Assembly: GCA_016191225.1 (NCBI GenBank) | Contig: JACPPC010000003.1 | Location: forward strand, 114,098 to 178,097 | DNA length: 64,000 nt | DNA from: Gemmatimonadota bacterium | GTDB taxonomy: Bacteria; Gemmatimonadota; Gemmatimonadetes; Gemmatimonadales; Gemmatimonadaceae | Reading direction: 5' to 3' | Part shown: one piece after another, positions 53,206 through 62,158 of the stretch | How the letters are laid out: every line of letters begins with the position of its first letter | How positions within the stretch are numbered: position 1 is the stretch's first letter | Translations under genes and position numbers: made by a program | Notes under the pieces: model-generated | Database searches by the model: none | Told to the model about the DNA's origin: nothing | What the model saw: only the letters and a program-made list of their open reading frames with translations

Positions 53206-54219
53206 ATGACGTACGCCGGCGCCGGCGTGAGCATCGACGCCGCCGACGAGTCCAAGCAGCGGATCCGGCGCCTCGTCGAGGGCACCTTCACGGCGGGGGC
53301 GCGCGGGGCGTTCGGCGGCTTCGGCGGCATGTTCCGCGTGCCGAGCGAGCTCAAGGCGCCACTCCTCGTCGCCAGCGCCGATGGCGTGGGGACGAAGATC
53401 AAGGTCGCCATCGACGCAAACCGACACGACACGATCGGACACGACCTCGTGAACCATTGCACCAACGACATCCTGGTGCAGGGGGCGCTCCCGCTCTTCT
53501 TCCTCGACTACGTGGCCTTTGGCGTGCTCGAGCCGGCGGTGGTGGAGGCGGTGGTGACGGGGGTCGCGGCGGGATGCCGCGAGAACGGCTGCGCCCTGAT
53601 CGGCGGTGAGACGGCGGAGATGCCGGGGCTGTACACGCCGCCCGACTACGACCTGGCCGGCTTCATCGTGGGCGCCGTCGAGGAAGGGGCGGTGCTCGGG
53701 CCCGGCCGCGTGCGCGTGGGGGACACCCTGGTGGCGCTGGCGAGCAGCGGCCTGCACACGAACGGTTACTCGCTGGCCCGGAAGATCGTTTTCACCCGAA
53801 TGGGGCTGGCCCCCGGGGATTCGTTCCCCGGGGAGTCTGCCAGCGTGGCAGACGTGATGCTGCGCGTGCACCGCTCGTATCGGGCGTCACTCATGCCGGT
53901 GCTTGGCATGGTGCGTGCGATGGCCCATGTGACGGGGGGCGGGATTCCGGGGAACCTGAACCGTGCGATGCCGGTCGAATGCGACGCGCATGTGGAGACG
54001 GCGAGCTGGGAGCCACCGAACCTCTACCGCGTGCTGATGGACGCGGGGCAGGTCACGCGCGAGGAGATGTTTCGCGCGTTCAACATGGGCGTCGGGATGG
54101 TGGTGGTCGTCGACCCCCATGATGCCGGCGCCGTGCTTGGTGCCGCGGCGACCGCCGGCGTGCCCGCGTGGGAGTGCGGGCGGGTGGTGGCGGGCAGCGG
54201 GCAAGTCATCCTTACCTAG
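53206..54219 (+). CDS. purM: Phosphoribosylformylglycinamidine cyclo-ligase
   Basis: 337 residues. The family start MTYAGAGVSIDAADESKQRI is clear, so ATG 53206 is preferred to the GTG at 53176 that overlaps the PfkB stop. Further marks are ASADGVGTKIKVAIDANRHD, DLVNHCTNDILVQGALPLFF, IGGETAEMPG and HVTGGGIPGNLNR. The enzyme makes AIR from FGAM with ATP in purine synthesis. The next gene starts nine bases after the stop. No other pur gene is in the window. Confidence 0.96.
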   Translation: MTYAGAGVSIDAADESKQRIRRLVEGTFTAGARGAFGGFGGMFRVPSELKAPLLVASADGVGTKIKVAIDANRHDTIGHDLVNHCTNDILVQGALPLFFLDYVAFGVLEPAVVEAVVTGVAAGCRENGCALIGGETAEMPGLYTPPDYDLAGFIVGAVEEGAVLGPGRVRVGDTLVALASSGLHTNGYSLARKIVFTRMGLAPGDSFPGESASVADVMLRVHRSYRASLMPVLGMVRAMAHVTGGGIPGNLNRAMPVECDAHVETASWEPPNLYRVLMDAGQVTREEMFRAFNMGVGMVVVVDPHDAGAVLGAAATAGVPAWECGRVVAGSGQVILT

Positions 54220-54228
54220 GAGCAGACA

Positions 54229-55236
54229 ATGCGATTCGTTCGCGCCCTCGTGGCGATGTCGGCGGTGCCCCTGATCCCGGTCGTGGCGTCGTCGCAGACC
54301 AACAACTGCCCGGCGTACAACGCGGGCGCCCCTGCGTCGGTCGAGTCGGTGACGCGTGACGCCTGCATCAAGGGCGCCGACATCCTGACGTACATGACGC
54401 CGCAGCTGGGCAACGGGCTGGCGGGGGGCAACACCACGCCGGGCCAGGGGGGCACGCTCGGAGGCTTCCCGCACTTCGTGATCGCGGTTCGCGCCACCGG
54501 CGCCCCCGACGCGGCCCTGCCGGCCTTCGCCAGCATCAACTTGCGCGCGACGGGCTCGACGCCCGCGGAGAACATCCCGATCGAGAAGAAGGCGTTCGGC
54601 CTCGCGGCCGTCGACGCCGCCGTCGGCATCTTCGGCGGGATCAACCTCGGCATCGGCTCGATCGGCGGCGTTGACGCGCTGGTGAGCGCCACCTACGTGC
54701 CCAACTTCGACGGCGGCAGCTTCAAGGTGAAGACGGACAGCCCGATCTCGATCGGCTACGGCGTGCGCGTCGGCCTGTTCAACGGCGCGGGGCTGCTGCC
54801 GAGCGTGGGCGCGTCGTACGTGATGCGCTCGCTCCCCAAGACGACCATGACGGCCAGCGCCGGCGCCTCGAGCGTCGTGACGCTGCAGGACCTGGACCTC
54901 AAGACGACGTCGTGGCGCATCACGGCCAGCCAGTCGCTGATCTTCCTCGGCCTCAACGCGGGCTTCGGCAACGACACCTACGACGCCTCGACGGGCTTCA
55001 GCGCCGTGGTGAACCCGGGCGCGGTCAGCATGCCGCTGCGCACGGCCTCGGCCAAGGTCGACCGCAGCAACTGGTTCGTGGGCGCCACGATGAACTTCAT
55101 CATCCTCAAGCTCTTCGCCGAGTATGGCTCGGTGTCGGGCGGCAACTTGTCGACCTTCAACATGTTCAACGGAAGCACCACGAGCGTGAACGACAGCAAG
55201 AACTACTTCTCGGCTGGCGTCAGGCTTGGCTTCTAG
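54229..55236 (+). CDS. Outer-membrane beta-barrel protein
   Basis: 335 residues. A signal peptide (ALVAMSAVPLIPVVASSQ) leads to a Cys-containing N-terminal part (NNCPAYN, TRDACIKGADILTY) and then about 14 alternating strands. It ends FSAGVRLGF, a typical barrel C-terminal Phe. DUF6588-type proteins look similar, but I am not certain of that link. AGGAG sits seven bases before the ATG. It is placed between purM and ribD with gaps of nine and four bases, so it is expressed with housekeeping genes. The ligand is unknown. Confidence 0.75.
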   Translation: MRFVRALVAMSAVPLIPVVASSQTNNCPAYNAGAPASVESVTRDACIKGADILTYMTPQLGNGLAGGNTTPGQGGTLGGFPHFVIAVRATGAPDAALPAFASINLRATGSTPAENIPIEKKAFGLAAVDAAVGIFGGINLGIGSIGGVDALVSATYVPNFDGGSFKVKTDSPISIGYGVRVGLFNGAGLLPSVGASYVMRSLPKTTMTASAGASSVVTLQDLDLKTTSWRITASQSLIFLGLNAGFGNDTYDASTGFSAVVNPGAVSMPLRTASAKVDRSNWFVGATMNFIILKLFAEYGSVSGGNLSTFNMFNGSTTSVNDSKNYFSAGVRLGF

Positions 55237-55240
55237 TGGC

Positions 55241-56332
55241 ATGACCGGGGACGGACCGGCGCACGACGCGGCCTTCATGCGTCGTGCGCTCGTCCTCGCC
55301 GAGCAGGGCTGGGGACAGGCGGCGCCGAACCCGATGGTCGGCGCCGTCGTCGTTTCCGGCGGCACCGTGGTGGGCGAGGGCTTCCATGCCCGCCACGGCG
55401 GGCCGCACGGCGAGCGGGTGGCGGTCGAGCGAGCCGGTGCCAGGGCGCGCGGCGCGACCCTCTACGTCACCCTCGAGCCGTGCACCCACACCGGCAAGCA
55501 GCCCCCCTGTGCGCCGATGCTCCTGGCAGCGGGGCTGTCGCGCGCGGTGATCGCGGCCCCGGACCCCAACCCGCTGGCGCGCGGAGGCGCGGCGTTCCTC
55601 CGCGGGGCGGGAATCGCCGTGACCACCGGTGTCTGCGAGGCCGAGGCACGCGAGCTCAACGCCCCGTTCTACTTCGAGATGGGCGGCGCCGACCGACCGT
55701 GGGTCACGATCAAGCTCGCCACTTCGCGCGAGGGGGCGATCGCCCCGGCGGGGCGCGAGCCGCGGTGGATGACCGGGGCCCCGTCGCGGGCCGATGTGCA
55801 CCGGCTGCGTGCCGGCGCCGACGCGATCGCGGTCGGCCTCGGCACGGTGCGTACGGACGACCCGCTGCTGACGATCCGCCATGCCGCGCAGCCGCGGGTG
55901 CCTCCGGTGCGCGTCGTCTTCGACCGCGAGGCGAGGCTCCCGGTCGATTCGCACCTCGCGACGACGGCGCGCGCGCAGCCCGTGCTGGTTGTCGCGGAGC
56001 GACCCGACGCGGCGCGGGCGCGCGCCCTGGCGCAGGCCGGCGTGGAGGTGCTCACGGTGCGCGACCTCGCCGATGGCCTGCGCGCGCTGCGGGGGCGCGG
56101 TGTCCGCCACCTGCTGGTGGAGGGCGGCGCGCAGCTGGCGAGCGCGCTGGTGCGGGCGTCGCTGGCCGACCGCGTGATTATCTTCGAGACGCCGGTCGAG
56201 CTCGGGGGGGGGGCGCTGCCCGCCTTCGAGCCCGGCGCCGGCGACCCGATCGGGTCGCCGGCACGCTGGCGGCAGCTCGACCGCCGCCGGCTTGGCGACG
56301 ACGAGCGGGTGACGTACGCACCGAGGGGCTGA
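55241..56332 (+). CDS. ribD: Riboflavin biosynthesis deaminase/reductase RibD
   Basis: 363 residues, two domains. The deaminase part carries HGGPHGERVAVE (His and Glu) and PCTHTGKQPPCAPML (the two Cys). The reductase part begins near RPWVTIKLATS and has VGLGTVRTDDPLLTIR and LLVEGGAQLAS. It does the second and third steps from GTP to the lumazine precursor. ATG 55241 follows the barrel stop by four bases. A run of ten G bases (56204-56213) lies within the reductase domain. No FMN riboswitch is visible upstream. Confidence 0.95.
   Translation: MTGDGPAHDAAFMRRALVLAEQGWGQAAPNPMVGAVVVSGGTVVGEGFHARHGGPHGERVAVERAGARARGATLYVTLEPCTHTGKQPPCAPMLLAAGLSRAVIAAPDPNPLARGGAAFLRGAGIAVTTGVCEAEARELNAPFYFEMGGADRPWVTIKLATSREGAIAPAGREPRWMTGAPSRADVHRLRAGADAIAVGLGTVRTDDPLLTIRHAAQPRVPPVRVVFDREARLPVDSHLATTARAQPVLVVAERPDAARARALAQAGVEVLTVRDLADGLRALRGRGVRHLLVEGGAQLASALVRASLADRVIIFETPVELGGGALPAFEPGAGDPIGSPARWRQLDRRRLGDDERVTYAPRG
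56204..56213. repeat. Ten-G homopolymer inside ribD
   Basis: The run encodes LGGGAL near residue 325 of RibD. Such tracts are prone to slippage in replication and to sequencing error. The reading frame is intact as given. Confidence 0.8.
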
Positions 56333-56359
56333 GCACGCGCTGCGCAGGGGCTGAACACC

Positions 56360-56968
56360 ATGTTCACGGGACTCGTGACCGACGTTGGCACGATCGATCG
56401 CGTCACCGACACGGCGGCGGGGCGCGAGTTTCGCGTGCGGGCGTCGTACACCGGGCTGGTCGCGGGGGAGAGCATCGCGCTCAATGGCGCCTGCCTCACG
56501 GTGCGCGAGCATGGCGAGGGCTGGTTCACCGTGGCGGCGGTCGTCACCACGCTCGGGCGGACGGCGATCGACGGCTGGCGGGCCGGCGCGCGGGTGAACC
56601 TCGAGCGCGCCCTCGCGCTCGGCGACCGGCTTGGCGGGCACCTGGTGCAGGGGCATGTGGACGGCGTGGGGACGGTCGTCGCGGTTGGGGGCGCGGCCGA
56701 TGCCCTGCTGGTTGACGTACAGGTTCCCGGGGAGCTCTGGCCGCTGATGGTGCCGCACGGCTCGATCACGGTCGATGGCGTGAGCCTGACCCTCAACGCC
56801 CTCCCGGCGGAAGGGGTGGTGCAGCTTTCGGTGATCGAGTACACGCGGCGCCACACGACGCTCGGCACCCTGCGGGTGGGGGACCGCGTTCATGTCGAGG
56901 GGGACCTCGTCGGCAAGTTCGTGCAGCGGCTGGCGGCCCCCCACCTTGGTGCGATTGGTGCAGGTTGA
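56360..56968 (+). CDS. ribE: Riboflavin synthase, alpha subunit
   Basis: 202 residues with the two similar barrel halves of the family. The N-terminus MFTGLVTDVGTI is typical. The first half has SIALNGACLTV and the second GSITVDGVSLTLN. HLVQGHVDGVGTV is also conserved. The enzyme dismutates two 6,7-dimethyl-8-ribityllumazine molecules into riboflavin. It follows ribD by 27 bases and precedes ribBA by 61. The ATG is well supported by the family's N-terminus. Confidence 0.96.
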   Translation: MFTGLVTDVGTIDRVTDTAAGREFRVRASYTGLVAGESIALNGACLTVREHGEGWFTVAAVVTTLGRTAIDGWRAGARVNLERALALGDRLGGHLVQGHVDGVGTVVAVGGAADALLVDVQVPGELWPLMVPHGSITVDGVSLTLNALPAEGVVQLSVIEYTRRHTTLGTLRVGDRVHVEGDLVGKFVQRLAAPHLGAIGAG

Positions 56969-57029
56969 TGTCAGGCGGTGAACAACGACTTCCCGTGACG
57001 GCGTGCCTGGCGCGCCGGGTGAGATAGCG

Positions 57030-58232
57030 ATGCCCTTTGGCACGATCGAGCAGGCGCTGGACGACCTGCGCAATGGCCGGTTCGTCGTCGTGGCCGACGA
57101 CGAGGACCGCGAGAACGAGGGCGACCTCGTGTGCGCGGCGGAGACGATCACCGCCGGGATGGTGAACGTGATGATGGAGGCGAAGGGGATGATCTGCCTC
57201 GCCCTCACCAACGCGATGGCCGACCACCTCGACCTGCCGCTCATGGGCGAGGAGAACACCGAGGCGATGCGCACGGCGTTCACGGTGACGATCGACGCCG
57301 CGCCCCGGTTCGCGGTGACGACGGGGATCAGCGCCAGCGACCAGGCGACCACGATCCGGGTCGCGGCCGACCCGAAGAGCGGCCCCGCCGACCTGCGCCG
57401 CCCGGGGCACGTGCACCCGCTGCGCGCGCGCGACGGCGGCGTGCTGGAACGCGTGGGGCACACCGAGGCGGCGGTCGACCTCGCGCGGCTCGCCGGCCTC
57501 ACGCCGGCGGGGGTGATCTGCGAGATCCTCACCAGCGACGGCAGCACCGCCCGCCGTCCGCAGCTCGAGGTGTTCGCCGCGGAACACGGCCTGACGTTCA
57601 TCACCGTGGCGCAGCTGGTGGCCTATCGCCTCCGCACCGAGCGGCTCGTGCACCGCGTGGCCGAGGCGCGGCTCCCGACGCCGATGGGCGAGTTCCGGAT
57701 CATCGGCTACCACAACGACGTCGACGACCACGAGCACGTGGCCCTCGTCTACGGCGACGTGCAGGGCGGCGAGGGGGTGCTGGTGCGGATGCACAGCAAG
57801 TGCCTCACCGGCGACGTCTTTCACTCGATGCGCTGCGACTGCGGCTGGCAGCTGGAGACGGCCATGGCGCAGGTGGCGGCCGAAGGGCGCGGCGCGATCG
57901 TGTACCTCGACCAGGAGGGGCGGGGGATCGGCCTCCTCAACAAGCTCAAGGCGTACGAACTGCAGGACCGCGGCGCCGACACGGTGGAGGCCAACCAGGC
58001 CCTCGGCTTCGCCCCCGACCTGCGCAACTACGGCATCGGGGCGCAGGTGCTGCTCGACCTCGGCATCAAGTCCATCCGCGTGCTCACCAACAACCCCAAG
58101 AAGCTCGCCGGCCTCGACGGGTACGGGCTCCACATCGTGGACAGCGTGCGCCTGTCGGCCCCCGAGACCGACGAGAACGCCGCCTACCTCGAGACCAAGC
58201 GCGCCAAGCTCGGCCACCTGCGGGCGATCTGA
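57030..58232 (+). CDS. ribBA: Bifunctional 3,4-DHBP synthase / GTP cyclohydrolase II
   Basis: 400 residues. The RibB half has VVVADDEDRENEGDLVCAAE and later RPGHVHPLRARDGGVLER, with HTEAAVDLARLAGL. The RibA half has HSKCLTGDVFHSMRCDCGWQ, the zinc-site Cys, and YLDQEGRGIGLLNKLKAY. So one protein supplies both branches to lumazine. ATG 57030 fits the family's N-terminus (PFGTIEQALDDLR); a GTG at 57003 would add nine residues. The next gene starts three bases after the stop. Confidence 0.96.
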   Translation: MPFGTIEQALDDLRNGRFVVVADDEDRENEGDLVCAAETITAGMVNVMMEAKGMICLALTNAMADHLDLPLMGEENTEAMRTAFTVTIDAAPRFAVTTGISASDQATTIRVAADPKSGPADLRRPGHVHPLRARDGGVLERVGHTEAAVDLARLAGLTPAGVICEILTSDGSTARRPQLEVFAAEHGLTFITVAQLVAYRLRTERLVHRVAEARLPTPMGEFRIIGYHNDVDDHEHVALVYGDVQGGEGVLVRMHSKCLTGDVFHSMRCDCGWQLETAMAQVAAEGRGAIVYLDQEGRGIGLLNKLKAYELQDRGADTVEANQALGFAPDLRNYGIGAQVLLDLGIKSIRVLTNNPKKLAGLDGYGLHIVDSVRLSAPETDENAAYLETKRAKLGHLRAI

Positions 58233-58235
58233 GCG

Positions 58236-58715
58236 GTGGCCGAATTCACGGGCGCGCCCACAGGCGCCGGGCGGCGGTACGCGGTCGTGGCGAGCCGCTT
58301 CAATGAAGCGGTCACGAGGCCCCTCGTGGACGGCGCGATGGATGCCCTCGTGCGCCACGGCGCGAAGTTCGACGACGTGGACATCGTCTGGGTGCCCGGT
58401 GCGTGGGAGCTCCCCTTCGCGGCGCGCCGCCTGTGCGCCACCGACCGCTACCATGCGATCGTGGCGGTGGGGGCGGTGATCCGCGGCGAGACGCCGCACT
58501 TCGACTATGTGGCCGGCGAGGCGTCGCGCGGGCTGGCCGAGGCGAGCCGCGAGTACGACGTGCCGATCGGCTTCGGCCTGCTCACCTGCGACACGATGGA
58601 GCAGGCCCTGGCGCGCGCCGGCGGCGCGCACGGCAACAAGGGATGGGATGCCGCGCTGGCCGCGCTCGAGATGTCCGACCTCTTTCAGAGACTCGATGGC
58701 GCCGAGGAGGAATGA
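58236..58715 (+). CDS. ribH: 6,7-dimethyl-8-ribityllumazine synthase
   Basis: 159 residues. YAVVASRFNEAVTRPLVDGA, then WVPGAWELPFAARRL, AIVAVGAVIRGETPHFDYVA and PIGFGLLTCDTMEQALARAG cover the whole family pattern. The product condenses the pyrimidine and the butanone phosphate made by RibD and RibBA. GTG start. It completes the rib set; only RibF is missing from the window. The end overlaps nusB by 20 bases, an arrangement known from many bacteria. Confidence 0.96.
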   Translation: MAEFTGAPTGAGRRYAVVASRFNEAVTRPLVDGAMDALVRHGAKFDDVDIVWVPGAWELPFAARRLCATDRYHAIVAVGAVIRGETPHFDYVAGEASRGLAEASREYDVPIGFGLLTCDTMEQALARAGGAHGNKGWDAALAALEMSDLFQRLDGAEEE

Positions 58716-59115
58716 GCGCCGCGCGCGGGCCCGGGCGCTGCAGGCGATCTACGCGTGGGACATGCGGCGCGACGAGCCGCTGCCGAAGGTGGCGGGGCGC
58801 GTGTTCGACGACCTGGCGGTGACCGCGGAGGTCCGCGCGATCGCGCTTCCCCTGGTGCGGATGCTCGATGAGCGCCGCGCCGAGATCGACGCCAGCCTGG
58901 AGGCGGTGATGACGAACTGGCGTCTCGACCGGCTGGGCGGGGTGGAGCGCTGCGTGCTGCGGCTCGCCGCCGCCGAACTCGTCCGCGGCGAGACTCCTCC
59001 CCGGGTGGTGCTCAAGGAGGCGGTGCACTTCGCCGAGCGCTTCGGCAGCGAGGAGAGCGCGAAGTTCGTGAACGGGGTGCTCGACTCGCTGGCCCGGCGG
59101 CAGGGCCGGCTGTAG
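58696..59115 (+). CDS. nusB: Transcription antitermination factor NusB
   Basis: 139 residues, all helical. It begins MAPRRNERRARARALQAIYA and carries RLDRLGGVERCVLRLAAAEL and VVLKEAVHFAERFGSEESAK, then FVNGVLDSLAR. NusB binds boxA with ribosomal protein S10 in rRNA antitermination. The ATG lies within the last codons of ribH, so translation is probably coupled. The next gene begins 56 bases on. Confidence 0.95.
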   Translation: MAPRRNERRARARALQAIYAWDMRRDEPLPKVAGRVFDDLAVTAEVRAIALPLVRMLDERRAEIDASLEAVMTNWRLDRLGGVERCVLRLAAAELVRGETPPRVVLKEAVHFAERFGSEESAKFVNGVLDSLARRQGRL

Positions 59116-59171
59116 CCGGTCCGCGCGGTACGTTTCGCCCAGATGCCCGCTGCCCCCCGCCCGCGCACCGC

Positions 59172-60272
59172 ATGAGAATCGCCGTCGTCAACTGGCAGGA
59201 TCGCGAGCACCCGCAGGCGGGGGGAGCCGAGATCCACCTGCACGAGATCTTCGGCCGGCTGGCGCGCGGTGGGCACGAGGTGACGCTCCTCTGCGGCGGG
59301 TGGGCGGGGGCGCCGCCGAGCACCGAGCTTGACGGGATGCGGGTCATCCGCGCGGGGACGCGCGGGACCTTCGCCCTGCGCGCGCGCGGCACCTGGCGTC
59401 GCGAGGTCGCCCCGTCGCAGCCGGACGTGCTGGTCGAGGACATCAACAAGGTGCCGCTCTTCACTCCGTGGTGGGGGGCGCGCCAGGTGGTCGGCCTCGT
59501 GCCGCACCTCTTCGGCGCCACCGCCTTCCAGGAGCTGGGCGCGCCGGCGGCGGCGGCAGTCTGGCTCGCCGAGCGGCCGCTGCCGTGGGCCTACCGTGGT
59601 GTCCCCTTCCAGGCGATCAGCGTGAGCACCGCCGACGACCTCGCCGAGCGCGGGATCGCGCGCGAGCGGGTGACGGTGATCCACCCGGGCATCGACCACG
59701 GCACGTACACGCCCGATCCCGCGGCCCGCTCGGCCACGCCCCTGGTCGCGTACGTCGGGCGCCTCAAGCGGTACAAACGCGTCGACCTCGTGATCCGCGC
59801 CTTTGCCGCGCTCGCGATGCCGGCGGCCCGGCTCGAGATCGCCGGATCGGGGGACCATCGGCCGGCCCTCGAGGCGCTCGTGCGCTCGCTTGCGCTCGAC
59901 GCGCGCGTGACGTTTCTTGGCTTCGTGAGTGACGCCGACAAGCGCGCGCTGCTGCGCCGGGCCTGGGCGCTGGCCCTGGCGAGTCCCAAGGAAGGGTGGG
60001 GGATCAGCAACCTCGAGGCGGCGGCCTGCGGCACGCCGGTCGTGGCGTCCGACTCGCCGGGCTTGCGGGAGTCGGTGCGCGACGGCGAGACCGGCTACCT
60101 CGTGCCGCACGGGGACGTGGCCCGCCTGCGCGACGCCATTGGGCGCCTCTGCGGCGACCGCGCGCTCGTGGAGCGCCTGGGGGCGCAGGCCCGGCGCTTC
60201 GCCATGACCTTTTCGTGGGAGCGGGCCGCGCGCGAGACCGAGGCCCACCTGGCCCGGGTGGCCCGGGCGTGA
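59172..60272 (+). CDS. Family 4-type glycosyltransferase (GT-B)
   Basis: 366 residues. The N-terminal half opens MRIAVVNWQDREHPQAGGAE with the Gly-rich acceptor loop. The C-terminal half has VAYVGRLKRYKRVDLVIRAF and PKEGWGISNLEAAACGTPVV, the EX7E-like nucleotide-sugar site. So it transfers a sugar from a nucleotide donor to an unknown acceptor. It is flanked by nusB and hprK, and its stop shares GTGA with hprK. No other cell-surface sugar genes are close. Confidence 0.9.
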   Translation: MRIAVVNWQDREHPQAGGAEIHLHEIFGRLARGGHEVTLLCGGWAGAPPSTELDGMRVIRAGTRGTFALRARGTWRREVAPSQPDVLVEDINKVPLFTPWWGARQVVGLVPHLFGATAFQELGAPAAAAVWLAERPLPWAYRGVPFQAISVSTADDLAERGIARERVTVIHPGIDHGTYTPDPAARSATPLVAYVGRLKRYKRVDLVIRAFAALAMPAARLEIAGSGDHRPALEALVRSLALDARVTFLGFVSDADKRALLRRAWALALASPKEGWGISNLEAAACGTPVVASDSPGLRESVRDGETGYLVPHGDVARLRDAIGRLCGDRALVERLGAQARRFAMTFSWERAARETEAHLARVARA

Positions 60273-61240
60273 GCAAGTCCCTCACGGTTGGCGACCTCGT
60301 GGCGCGGCTGCGCGGCGCCCTCCAGCTCGAGGTCCTCGCCGAGAACGGCGGGATGGCGCGCGAGGTCACCACCACCGAGTCGGCGAGCCCGGGGCTGGTG
60401 CTGGCGGGCTTCGTGGGGCGGTTCTTCCACCAGCGGGTGCAGGTCATGGGCGAGACCGAGGTCACCTACCTCGGCACCCTCGCCGATGCCGACCGGCACC
60501 GCGTGCTCGCCCGGTTCTTCTCGTACCCGCTCCCCGTCGTCTTCATCACCAAGGGGCTCACGCCCCCCGACGGGCTGCTCGCCGCCGCCGGCGCCGGCGG
60601 GGTGCCGGTGGTGCGCTCGCTGCTCAAGACGAGCGAGTTCTACAAGCGGATCAACCCGTTCCTCGAGGCCGAGTTCGCGCCGTCGATCACCCTCCACGGG
60701 TCGCTCGCCGACGTCTTCGGCGTCGGGCTGTTCTTCACCGGCCGGAGCGGGATCGGCAAGTCGGAGTGCGTCCTCGACCTCGTCGAGCGCGGCCACCGCC
60801 TCGTGGCCGACGACCTGGTGATCTGCACCCGCCGCGGCACCGACGTGCTGATCGGCCGCGGGCACGAGCTGCAGCGGCACTACATGGAGATCCGGGGCGT
60901 GGGGCTGATCGACGTGCCGGCGATCTTCGGCATCCGCGCGGTGCGGCAGCAGAAGCGCCTCGAGGTGGTGGTGGAGCTCAACGAGTGGAACGAGGGGATG
61001 CCGGTCGAGCGCACCGGCCTCGACGTGGAGGAGGCGACGATCCTCGACGTCTCGCTGCCGCGCATCAGCGTCCCCCTCAACCCCGGCAAGAACATCACCG
61101 TGATCTCGGAAGTGATCGCGATGAACCACCTGCTCCGCTACAGCGGCGTGGACGCCGCGCGGCAGTTCAACGACCGCCTGATGGGCCGCATGTCGCAGCA
61201 GGCCGACGTGCGGTCGTACCTGCAGGACGACGACGAGTGA
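60269..61240 (+). CDS. hprK: HPr kinase/phosphorylase
   Basis: 323 residues from a GTG start. The C-terminal catalytic domain has Walker A GRSGIGKSECVLDLVERGH and the K/P signature MEIRGVGLIDVPAIFG, with the metal-binding ADDLV between. The N-terminal domain is the normal HprK one. It phosphorylates HPr on Ser46 with ATP or pyrophosphate and can reverse this. HPr, encoded 2.4 kb downstream, keeps that Ser. Five PTS genes follow immediately, so a regulatory PTS link is well supported. Confidence 0.95.
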   Translation: MSKSLTVGDLVARLRGALQLEVLAENGGMAREVTTTESASPGLVLAGFVGRFFHQRVQVMGETEVTYLGTLADADRHRVLARFFSYPLPVVFITKGLTPPDGLLAAAGAGGVPVVRSLLKTSEFYKRINPFLEAEFAPSITLHGSLADVFGVGLFFTGRSGIGKSECVLDLVERGHRLVADDLVICTRRGTDVLIGRGHELQRHYMEIRGVGLIDVPAIFGIRAVRQQKRLEVVVELNEWNEGMPVERTGLDVEEATILDVSLPRISVPLNPGKNITVISEVIAMNHLLRYSGVDAARQFNDRLMGRMSQQADVRSYLQDDDE

Positions 61241-61247
61241 CGCTCGC

Positions 61248-61667
61248 GTGAACCTCGAGGAATCGCCGGCCGCCGCGGAGCAGCCGCGCGCGATCGTCGC
61301 CGGCCATGGCACCTTCTCGGCCGGCCTCGTCTCGGCCGTGGGGGCGATCACCGGCCGCGCCGGCACCTTCGTGGCGATGTCGAACACGGGCCTGGGCGCC
61401 GCCGAGATCGAGCGGATGCTGCGGGAGACGATCGACACCCTCGGCGTCGGGGTGATCTTCACCGACCTGCCGATGGGAAGCTGCACGATGGCCGCGCGCA
61501 AGGTGCAGCGCACCCACCCCGCGGTGGTGCTCGTGACCGGGACAAACCTGGCGACACTGCTCGAGTTCGTGATGCACGTCGACCTGCCGCTCGCCGAGGC
61601 CGCCGAGCGCGCCGCCGCGAAGGGGCGCGAGACGCTCAAGCTGCACGAGGGGCCGCGTGTCGGTTGA
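61248..61667 (+). CDS. PTS mannose-family EIIA component
   Basis: 139 residues. The phosphorylation site His20 is in IVAGHGTFSAGLVSAVG. FTDLPMGSCTMAARKV and VTGTNLATLLEFVMH follow the ManX/AgaF IIA fold. It takes phosphate from HPr and passes it to EIIB. GTG start, seven bases after hprK; it overlaps EIIB by 11 bases. Confidence 0.92.
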   Translation: MNLEESPAAAEQPRAIVAGHGTFSAGLVSAVGAITGRAGTFVAMSNTGLGAAEIERMLRETIDTLGVGVIFTDLPMGSCTMAARKVQRTHPAVVLVTGTNLATLLEFVMHVDLPLAEAAERAAAKGRETLKLHEGPRVG

Positions 61668-62148
61668 GGTCTGCCGGATCGACGACCGGCTCATCCACGG
61701 CCAGGTCGTGGTCGGGTGGGGGCAGCCCCTCGGCATCGGCCTGATCGTGCTCGTGGACGACAGCGTGGCGCACAGCGAGTGGGAGCAGGACCTCTACCGC
61801 ATGGGCGTTCCCCCCGGGATGGACGTGGCGTTCGTGTCGGTGCACGAGGCGATCGAGCGGCTGCCGCGATGGACCGGCGAGGGGCCGCGGGGGCTTCTCC
61901 TGACCGGCGACATCGACACGATGCGCCGGCTCACCGAGGGATCCCCCCTCGTGCGCACGGTGAACCTCGGCGGGATCCACCACAGCCCCGGACGCACGCA
62001 GCGGCTGCGCTACATCTTCCTCACTCCGGGCGAGGAGGCGACGCTCAAGATGATGGAGGCCGCCGGCACCACGATCACGGCACAGGACGTGCCCGCCACG
62101 CGGCCGGTGCCGTTGGCGCAGCTCCTAGCCGGGTGCGACCTCACGTGA
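61657..62148 (+). CDS. PTS mannose/fructose/sorbose-family EIIB component
   Basis: 163 residues. It begins VEVCRIDDRLIHGQVVVGWG, with the active His14. Later NLGGIHHSPGRTQRLRYIFL and TPGEEATLKMMEAAG fit the family. It receives phosphate from EIIA and phosphorylates the sugar at EIIC/EIID. GTG start inside the EIIA gene. The next gene starts 10 bases after its stop. The sugar cannot be told from the sequence. Confidence 0.92.
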   Translation: MSVEVCRIDDRLIHGQVVVGWGQPLGIGLIVLVDDSVAHSEWEQDLYRMGVPPGMDVAFVSVHEAIERLPRWTGEGPRGLLLTGDIDTMRRLTEGSPLVRTVNLGGIHHSPGRTQRLRYIFLTPGEEATLKMMEAAGTTITAQDVPATRPVPLAQLLAGCDLT

Positions 62149-62158
62149 GCCGGCCGGC

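Noticed and set aside
54181..55245. FMN riboswitch before ribD
   Set aside because: ribD starts four bases after the barrel gene and no conserved RFN-type helices were seen there or before the barrel gene.
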